Below are positions 1 to 4,574 of a stretch of DNA of 6,708 nucleotides, piece after piece (position 1 is the stretch's first letter; the number at the start of each line of letters is the position of its first letter). The translations under genes were made by a program, and so were the position numbers. The notes below the pieces were generated by a model that was not told the origin of the DNA, did no database searches, and saw only the letters and a list, made by a program, of their open reading frames with translations. Source of the stretch: RGIG8597 sp045133795 (GTDB lineage Bacteria; Spirochaetota; GWE2-31-10); assembly GCA_045133795.1 (NCBI GenBank), contig JBGUUT010000127.1, forward strand, positions 1-6,708, written 5' to 3'.

Positions 1-318
1 CGTGCAATAGAACCGTTAAGAGCTGATAAAAAAATCGGTAGTTCGTTAGAAGCGGCTGTTTATGTAAAATCACCGGATGCGGAATTACTTAAACGCGATG
101 AAAAAGAACTTGCAGATATATTTATTGTCTCTCAGGCCTATGTTGCAGAAACAGCTCCTGAAGGTGTTTTAAATGAATACACAGAAGACGGAATTACTGT
201 TTGGGTAACTGCAGCTGAAGGTGAAAAATGTGAACGTTGCTGGAAGTTTAGAAAACTTGGCGAGCATGCAGGACACCCAACGATTTGTTCTGATTGCGCA
301 GAAGCCGTTGAAGAATAA
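1..318 (+). CDS. ileS: Isoleucyl-tRNA synthetase, C-terminal end (partial, 5' end outside window)
   Basis: Only the last 105 residues of the reading frame are in the window; it is open at the left edge and ends with TAA. IleS charges tRNA-Ile with isoleucine in the cytoplasm. The visible part matches the C-terminal tail of bacterial IleS: an IGSSLEA segment (residues 12-18 of the fragment), then near the end a zinc-binding knuckle with KCERCW (Cys77, Cys80) and CSDC (Cys96, Cys99). This four-cysteine arrangement is typical of the E. coli-type enzyme and is needed there for tRNA charging. The protein stops six residues after the last cysteine, a normal end for the family. The next gene on the same strand starts 57 bp later, with a palindrome in the gap. 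No leader or T-box can be judged because the start lies outside the window. Confidence 0.93.
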   Translation, partial: RAIEPLRADKKIGSSLEAAVYVKSPDAELLKRDEKELADIFIVSQAYVAETAPEGVLNEYTEDGITVWVTAAEGEKCERCWKFRKLGEHAGHPTICSDCAEAVEE

Positions 319-324
319 GTAGTA

Positions 325-349
325 GTAGGTCAGGCATTGCCTGACCTAC
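325..349. repeat. Perfect 11-bp palindrome between ileS and the SIS gene
   Basis: GTAGGTCAGGC (325-335) and its exact reverse complement GCCTGACCTAC (339-349) flank a 3-base loop ATT. The stem is GC-rich for this AT-rich DNA. No T tract follows on either side, so it does not look like a standard intrinsic terminator. It could be a dispersed REP-like palindrome, or a hairpin that affects mRNA stability or partial termination between ileS and the next gene. Only one copy is present in the window, and it is unrelated in sequence to the palindromes at 6333-6632. Confidence 0.8.
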
Positions 350-364
350 ACACTTGAAAAACAT

Positions 365-369
365 GAGGA
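365..369 (+). promoter_or_regulatory. Ribosome binding site that sets the SIS gene start
   Basis: GAGGA ends 6 nt before the ATG at 376. This favours residue 1 over the in-frame ATGs at 403 and 409, even though homology to GlmS only begins around residue 10. Confidence 0.75.
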
Positions 370-375
370 TAAACA

Positions 376-1455
376 ATGCTCTTTGCTAAACAAAAAACAA
401 ATATGGAAATGGAAATTGAGGAACAAAGTAAAATTATTCCTTATATTTTAATGAAATATATTGCACCCCAAAGTGGTGAAATCAAACTGGATTTACCTCA
501 AAACATCCGAAAGATTGTTCTTGTTGCAAGCGGGTCTTCCTATCATTGCGCAAGATTTGCGGTCGATTTGGTAGAAAAGATTTCCAAAATAGAGACAAGA
601 GCAATTTATTCAAGTGAATTTTTGCTAAAAAGTGTTATTCCGCATGATGAAAATACGCTTTATATTTTTATTACCCAATCAGGAGAAACAAGTGATACTT
701 TAAAATCGGCAAAAAGAGTGAAAGAAGAAACAGGACTTCCGACATTGTGTATTACAAACAAAGAAGATTCTACGATTTGGAACCTTTGTGACTATAAGGT
801 TGCTTGTTTTGCAGGGGTTGAAAACGGAATTGCTGCGACAAAATCGTTTACATCTCAAATGCTTTGTTTGATTTTAATTTCGTTAAAACTCATAGAAAAC
901 AGCGAGCCGGAAAGTATTACAAAATCGTATAAAGAATCGCTCTTCCATCTTCCTGCAATTATTGAAAAAGCTTTGGCAAGACGTGATGAGGTTAAAAAAC
1001 TGGCGAATCAATTGGCAAAAATTAATACGATTATTCTTACTGCTGACGGAATTTCTTATTCACTTGCAAAAGAGGGTGCTCTAAAGATTAAAGAAACTTC
1101 TTATAAAAATATTAGTGCTGCAATTCTGGGTGAATTTATGCATGGACATGTTGCAGTTTTGAATAATAAATCTGTGCTTGTTTATATTACAGTGGATGAA
1201 ATTATGGAAAGATCTGTTAATAACCTTAACAAGATAAAAGAAGATTATAACCCTTATTTAGTAGTTATTGGCAGAAATGACAACAGAATAAAGCCTGATT
1301 TTAATATATCTGTTGAATGTGAAAACGAAATTCAACAATTGTTTGCCAATGTTGTTATATTGCAGCTAACGGCACTTGAGACAGCATTAAAATTGAAACG
1401 CAATGTTGACCATCCGAAAGGCTTGCATAAAGTTGTAGTGGATAAAGTTATCTGA
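376..1455 (+). CDS. GlmS-like SIS-domain sugar-phosphate isomerase/aminase or deaminase lacking the glutaminase domain
   Basis: The protein has 359 aa and consists of two SIS (sugar isomerase) domains, equal to the C-terminal isomerase half of glucosamine-6-phosphate synthase. Full GlmS has about 600 residues, with an N-terminal Ntn glutaminase domain that is absent here. Visible motifs in order are: EIEEQ (13-17), like the GlmS inter-domain start; SGSS (52-55) and TQSGETSDT (100-108), which bind the sugar phosphate; ATKSFTSQ (154-161); EGALKIKE (233-240), with the equivalents of E. coli GlmS Lys485 and Glu488 at Lys237 and Glu240; EFMHG with His256 at the His504 position; and Lys352 near the C-terminus, matching Lys603. 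The catalytic set thus looks complete. The usual KHGP is MHGH here. Without a glutaminase it cannot use glutamine by itself. It may be an SIS-type glucosamine-6-phosphate deaminase, an ammonia-dependent aminase, or a related sugar-phosphate isomerase such as the FrlB/AgaS kind. The family call is firm; the reaction is not settled. It is probably co-transcribed with ileS. No terminator follows its stop. Confidence 0.85.
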   Translation: MLFAKQKTNMEMEIEEQSKIIPYILMKYIAPQSGEIKLDLPQNIRKIVLVASGSSYHCARFAVDLVEKISKIETRAIYSSEFLLKSVIPHDENTLYIFITQSGETSDTLKSAKRVKEETGLPTLCITNKEDSTIWNLCDYKVACFAGVENGIAATKSFTSQMLCLILISLKLIENSEPESITKSYKESLFHLPAIIEKALARRDEVKKLANQLAKINTIILTADGISYSLAKEGALKIKETSYKNISAAILGEFMHGHVAVLNNKSVLVYITVDEIMERSVNNLNKIKEDYNPYLVVIGRNDNRIKPDFNISVECENEIQQLFANVVILQLTALETALKLKRNVDHPKGLHKVVVDKVI

Positions 1456-1460
1456 TACCT

Positions 1461-1700
1461 TTACTCGTTGGCGGCATGCTTTTTCTCATACCGGGCTTTT
1501 GCATTAATAGCATAACAGGCGTTTTGCAGTCGCTCGGATAGTGCAAACATATTTCTTTGAATCGCGGCGACATCGTTCATCGCTTCCAGCATCTTATTTG
1601 GATCAACCATTGATTCCAACGCGTCATGATTATCAACTTTTTCATCGGCATACTTTTTCACCAAAAGTTTGTCGATATAATCTCTAGCTCCGACAGCCAT
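1461..1700 (-). CDS. Small hypothetical protein, 79 aa, probably all-helical
   Basis: I do not recognise this protein. The reading frame starts at ATG (1698-1700) with a good AGGAG site at 1709-1713, 8 nt upstream, and ends in TAA only 5 bp from the stop of the convergent SIS gene. The product is rich in Ala, Met, Lys, Asp and Glu, with one cysteine (Cys62). It has no signal peptide or membrane segment. Residues about 33-75 (from PNKMLEAMNDVAAIQRNMF onward) look like long amphipathic helices that could form a coiled coil or bundle, as in small structural or adaptor proteins. Its GC content, counted by hand, is about 42% (102 of 240), higher than sampled lines of the SIS gene (about 28%) but similar to a sampled line of the ileS tail. 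Its AT-rich upstream region (1714-1800) has no convincing -35/-10 pair. The strong ribosome site and clean frame make it a likely real gene; the function is unknown. Confidence 0.7.
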   Translation of the reverse strand: MAVGARDYIDKLLVKKYADEKVDNHDALESMVDPNKMLEAMNDVAAIQRNMFALSERLQNACYAINAKARYEKKHAANE

Positions 1701-1800
1701 AAATTAATCTCCTAAATCCCATAATATTTCCCTGTATATTTATAAAGTTTTTTGAGGTTAAAAAATTGCTAAATTTATGTATAAATGTAAAGTTTGTAAC

Positions 1801-1837
1801 AAAAAAAAGACCCGATTGTGCAATCGGGTCTTTTTTT
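1801..1837. terminator. Bidirectional intrinsic terminator
   Basis: GACCCGATT (1809-1817) pairs with AATCGGGTC (1822-1830) around a GTGC loop, giving a 9-bp GC-containing stem. Eight A lie on the left (1801-1808) and seven T on the right (1831-1837), so a U tract follows the hairpin on both strands. On the minus strand it sits 11 bp after the stop of the pilin-like gene and ends the GT-pilin transcript. On the plus strand it would stop transcripts running through from the SIS gene, which has no terminator of its own. Confidence 0.92.
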
Positions 1838-1848
1838 GTTTATTTTTA

Positions 1849-2685
1849 CTATTTTAAGCTTATACCATCTAATGGAATCTGATTATCTTTTATAAAATCA
1901 CCAAGGTCTTTGTTAAGTTCTACTTCGGTCAATTTTGACAAATCAAGTCCCTTAAAGATTGAATCTTTTACTAACATGCGTCCTACTTCTTTCAAATCAT
2001 CAGGAAAATCAGGATAGGAACCGTCTATTTCAACATCTTTTTGAACTTTTAGATTTGTACGGGTTTTAAGATAATGTTTTCCCATTGGGTCAGCTGGAAC
2101 AATTTTCCCGTTTGCACCGACAAAAAACTTGAATCTGTCAGGGTTCGGGCAGGTTTCAGCGTCATATATGCAGTTATTGCCTTCGTACCCATTGATATCA
2201 ATATAAATATCTGTTTCATAATAAGTGTGAAAAACTCTGCCAACCTTGAATTGTGTTCCGTTTTTCGCGGTAAAATCTCTGGAAAAGTCTGTAGTAGCAT
2301 TGAAATTTGCATCTATATAATTATCAGAGCAGGCATTATTTATCTTGAAATCAATATTATTTGCTTCGGATCTTAAGGTTTCATTTAAAATCCGGCACAA
2401 TTTATTAGCACCGGCAGCAATTTGAGTTCCGTCAATTTCTGTGGCTGAAGTATTTAGCAATGGTTTTTGAGAATAGTTTCTTCCGCCTGATACTGTTGGA
2501 TAAATATTCTCATTATTTACAATACCATTCAGAGCCGTAACCAGAGAATCATAAGTAGTCAGATATGCAACTTTTGTGGTGTCCGGTCTGAATTTGTTAG
2601 CCAGAGGTATCATAATTGCAGCGAGAATTCCGATAATTCCCAGAGTTATTAGTACTTCTGCAAGAGTGTAACCTTGTTTTTTCAT
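1849..2685 (-). CDS. Type IV pilin-like / type II secretion pseudopilin-like protein
   Basis: The protein has 278 aa with a class III prepilin signal at the start: a short basic leader MKKQG cut after Gly5, then YTLAEVLITLGIIGILAAIM. Glu10 is the conserved +5 glutamate, and a hydrophobic helix spans about residues 6-28. A prepilin peptidase would remove five residues; the helix then anchors the protein in the membrane or packs it in a pilus-like fibre. The rest is a predicted exposed domain with four cysteines (97, 119, 172, 179), which could form two disulfides. It contains a YIDINGYEGNN stretch (161-171) and a FKFFVGANGKIVP stretch (186-197), typical of pilin-like proteins that are numerous in Gastranaerophilales. 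At 278 aa it is longer than a major pilin (about 150 aa), so a minor or specialised pilin or a surface protein is more likely. It is the second gene after the GT, 11 bp away, and its ribosome site overlaps the GT stop. Its exact system (pilus, secretion, uptake) cannot be told from this window. Confidence 0.88.
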   Translation of the reverse strand: MKKQGYTLAEVLITLGIIGILAAIMIPLANKFRPDTTKVAYLTTYDSLVTALNGIVNNENIYPTVSGGRNYSQKPLLNTSATEIDGTQIAAGANKLCRILNETLRSEANNIDFKINNACSDNYIDANFNATTDFSRDFTAKNGTQFKVGRVFHTYYETDIYIDINGYEGNNCIYDAETCPNPDRFKFFVGANGKIVPADPMGKHYLKTRTNLKVQKDVEIDGSYPDFPDDLKEVGRMLVKDSIFKGLDLSKLTEVELNKDLGDFIKDNQIPLDGISLK

Positions 2686-2693
2686 AGTTTGCT

Positions 2694-2698
2694 CTCCT
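2694..2698 (-). promoter_or_regulatory. Ribosome binding site of the pilin-like gene, overlapping the GT stop codon
   Basis: AGGAG on the minus strand lies 8 nt before the pilin ATG (2683-2685). The GT stop codon TAG (2697-2699) shares two of its bases. Ribosomes ending GT translation would sit on this site, which suggests translational coupling. Confidence 0.8.
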
Positions 2699-3656
2699 AT
2701 AATAATTTTGTTTCTTCTATATATCTCGGACGAGATTTTACTTCTTTAAATATTTGTCCTAAATATTCGCCTATAATGCCCAGACAGAAAATTTGAAATC
2801 CGCCGATAAATACTAATAAAATTACTATTGTAACCCATCCGTCCGGAGCGTCATGGCGAAATAATTTATCGCAAATTGCATCAATACCGATGCAGGTACT
2901 TACAAAAATTGCAAACAGCCCCACTGCAGATATTAGTCTCAAAGGTACAACACTGTAGGAGGTTATTCCATTTAAAGCGAGTGTTGTCAAAGAGAAAAAG
3001 TTAAATTTTGAACATCCGAGAGCTCGTGGTTTTACATCAAAATGCACGTAAGCGGTTTTTAATCCGGTTTCGTGGAAAAATCCGCGCAAGAATAATTCTT
3101 TTTCGTCATATTGGCTTAGAATTTCTAATCCTTTGCGGCTAACAAGCCTGAAATCAGAATGATTAGGCGGAATCTTTACTCCAAGAAGGTTCATTAGTTT
3201 ATAAAAACACAATGCTGTGAGTTTTTTGAATAGAGAATCTGTTTTTCTGTCATTTCGAATTCCTGAAACAATTTCAGCTCCTTTGTGGAACTCGTCAATA
3301 AAAATTTCGATTGCATTTTCATCCTGTTGTAGGTCTGCATCAATTGAAATTACGCAATCACAGCCGATTTCTTTAACTCCTGTTAGTCCGGCAATAATAG
3401 CTTTTTGGTTTCCGTAGTTGCGGACAAATTTTACTCCCTTTACTCTCACAGGAGTTTCTTGGTGGAGTTTTTTGATTATTTCCCAAGTAGAGTCCTTTGA
3501 ACCGTCATCAATTAAATAAATATATGAATCCTCGGAAATTTTACCTTTTTCAATTATTCTGTCAAGAACTCCCAGTAAAGTTTTTACGGTTGATTCTATT
3601 ACAAGCTCTTCATTGTAGCAGGGGATAATAAGTGCTAATTTTGTTTTGTTGCTCAT
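2697..3656 (-). CDS. GtrB/ArnC/FlmF2-type polyprenyl-phosphate glycosyltransferase (GT2)
   Basis: The protein has 319 aa. It has a cytoplasmic GT-A domain of family 2 followed by two membrane helices, the layout and size of bactoprenol glucosyltransferase GtrB and of ArnC. Visible motifs are IIPCYNEE (10-17), IDDGSKDST (49-57) for nucleotide-sugar binding, the metal-binding SIDADLQQ with Asp106 and Asp108 (104-111), SDFRLVSRK (167-175), and KFNFFSLTTLALNGITSYS (217-235). Helices lie at about 240-260 and 275-296. The C-terminal GEYLGQIFKEVKSRPRY (296-312) is a strong signature of this subfamily. Such enzymes move a sugar from a nucleotide donor onto undecaprenyl phosphate at the inner membrane face for later transfer to envelope glycans or lipids. 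The sugar cannot be read from sequence. The ATG has an AGAGGA site (3662-3667) 5 nt upstream. The gene faces away from the deacetylase and leads into the pilin-like gene. DPM1-like synthases normally lack the two C-terminal helices, so the GtrB type is preferred. Confidence 0.9.
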   Translation of the reverse strand: MSNKTKLALIIPCYNEELVIESTVKTLLGVLDRIIEKGKISEDSYIYLIDDGSKDSTWEIIKKLHQETPVRVKGVKFVRNYGNQKAIIAGLTGVKEIGCDCVISIDADLQQDENAIEIFIDEFHKGAEIVSGIRNDRKTDSLFKKLTALCFYKLMNLLGVKIPPNHSDFRLVSRKGLEILSQYDEKELFLRGFFHETGLKTAYVHFDVKPRALGCSKFNFFSLTTLALNGITSYSVVPLRLISAVGLFAIFVSTCIGIDAICDKLFRHDAPDGWVTIVILLVFIGGFQIFCLGIIGEYLGQIFKEVKSRPRYIEETKLL

Positions 3657-3684
3657 TGTTTTCCTCTCATAAATATAATATAAT
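3656..3684 (+). promoter_or_regulatory. Probable promoter for the deacetylase-PLD operon
   Basis: TTGTTT (3656-3661), a 17-bp spacer and a perfect TATAAT (3679-3684) suit a housekeeping sigma factor. A second TATAAT overlaps at 3674-3679. Transcription would start near 3691, before the ribosome site at 3706. The -35 half is only a 3 of 6 match and lies on the GT start codon. Confidence 0.55.
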
Positions 3685-3703
3685 ATGGCTATGTAAATTA
3701 CAA
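3675..3703 (-). promoter_or_regulatory. Possible promoter for the GT-pilin operon
   Basis: On the minus strand TTGTAA (3698-3703), 17 bp, then TATTAT (3675-3680) gives a fair -35/-10 pair. Transcription would start near 3668, leaving a leader of only about 12 nt with the ribosome site right at its start. The -10 overlaps that of the opposite promoter, so the two could not be occupied at once. Confidence 0.4.
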
Positions 3704-3705
3704 GC

Positions 3706-3710
3706 GGGAG
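3706..3710 (+). promoter_or_regulatory. Ribosome binding site supporting a TTG start
   Basis: GGGAG ends 6 nt before TTG (3717-3719). The conserved family start KKFILNADDFG follows directly. The first in-frame ATG (3756) would cut off the metal-binding Asp pair, so TTG is the likely start. Confidence 0.75.
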
Positions 3711-3716
3711 TTTAAT

Positions 3717-4574
3717 TTGAGCAAAAAATTTATTTTAAATGCAGATGATTTTGGGATGTCAAAAGCTTTAAATAAGGCAGTTCTTGAAGGGTATGAAGAA
3801 GGTATTTTGAAGAGTGCTTCTTTGACAGCAAACGGCGAGGCTTTTGATGAAGCGATAGAGTCAATTATTCCGAAATGTCCCGATTTAGGGGTAGGGATAC
3901 ATTTGAATATAATTGAGGGAAAATCTCTTTGTTCTGATGTGGATACGCTTACTGACAGTAATGGTGAGTTTTGTAATTCTTATATTCAGCTGCTTTTAAA
4001 ATCTTATAATCCTAAAGAAAAAGAATTCCTTTCTCAGGTAGAAAGAGAATTCAGACGACAGATAGAAACCGTTATGTCGAAGACTCCTGTTACACATATT
4101 GACTCTCATGTCCATGTTCATTCCATTCCTCCGATATTTGAAATAGTTTGTAGACTTGCAAAAGAGTATGGTATAAAACAAGTTCGCACCCAGTTTGAAA
4201 AACCTTACATTATTCCGGCAGTGCATAAGCATTTAACGATAAAATATCCGGTTAATCTTATAAAAGTTATTCTCTTGAATATTTTTACAATGTTTAATGA
4301 AAATGCTATACAAAAATGGGATTTAAAAACAAATGATTATTTAATAGGTGTTGCGTATACTTCTATGATGGATGCGCTTGCGGTTGCTTACGGGTTAATG
4401 GCAGTTAAATATGATAATGTTACGGTGGAAGCACTTATTCATCCTTGCAGATATGAAGACGGAACAATTGATAATCATTTTAATGAATATTTGATATGTA
4501 AAAATAAAAAACTCAAAGACAAAATTGAAAAACTGGGTTTTGAGATAACAAATTATGTTGAAAAAGAGTCTTAG
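3717..4574 (+). CDS. YdjC/ChbG/HpnK-family carbohydrate deacetylase (NaxD-like candidate)
   Basis: The protein has 285 aa, normal for the YdjC superfamily of metal-dependent deacetylases that remove acetyl groups from N-acetylated sugars. Visible family motifs are FILNADDFGMS (5-15) with the Asp pair at 10-11; GILKSASL (29-36); LGVGIHLNI (58-65) with His62; THIDSHVHVH (126-135) with His127, His131, His133 and His135 near the catalytic metal; and EALIHPCR (238-245) with His242. All expected metal and acid-base residues appear present. No signal peptide is seen, so it acts in the cytoplasm. Known members act on chitooligosaccharides (ChbG), in hopanoid pathways (HpnK), or on undecaprenyl-phosphate GalNAc (NaxD of Francisella). 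The divergent GtrB/FlmF2-like transferase makes the NaxD role the most attractive here, but that is inference. It starts with TTG. It overlaps the next gene by 20 bp, so the two are co-transcribed and probably coupled in translation. Confidence 0.88.
   Translation: MSKKFILNADDFGMSKALNKAVLEGYEEGILKSASLTANGEAFDEAIESIIPKCPDLGVGIHLNIIEGKSLCSDVDTLTDSNGEFCNSYIQLLLKSYNPKEKEFLSQVEREFRRQIETVMSKTPVTHIDSHVHVHSIPPIFEIVCRLAKEYGIKQVRTQFEKPYIIPAVHKHLTIKYPVNLIKVILLNIFTMFNENAIQKWDLKTNDYLIGVAYTSMMDALAVAYGLMAVKYDNVTVEALIHPCRYEDGTIDNHFNEYLICKNKKLKDKIEKLGFEITNYVEKES

Noticed and set aside
1461..1700. Foreign origin of the 79-aa gene suggested by its higher GC content (about 42%)
   Set aside because: A hand-counted line of the ileS tail, a core gene, has about the same GC, so composition alone does not indicate transfer.
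2049..2376. Open frames on both strands inside the pilin-like gene
   Set aside because: They lie fully within a gene with clear motifs, have no good ribosome sites, and their products lack any recognisable pattern; they are shadow frames.
3217..3417. Plus-strand open frame opposite the GT gene
   Set aside because: It is antisense to conserved GT2 motifs with no ribosome site or homology signal.
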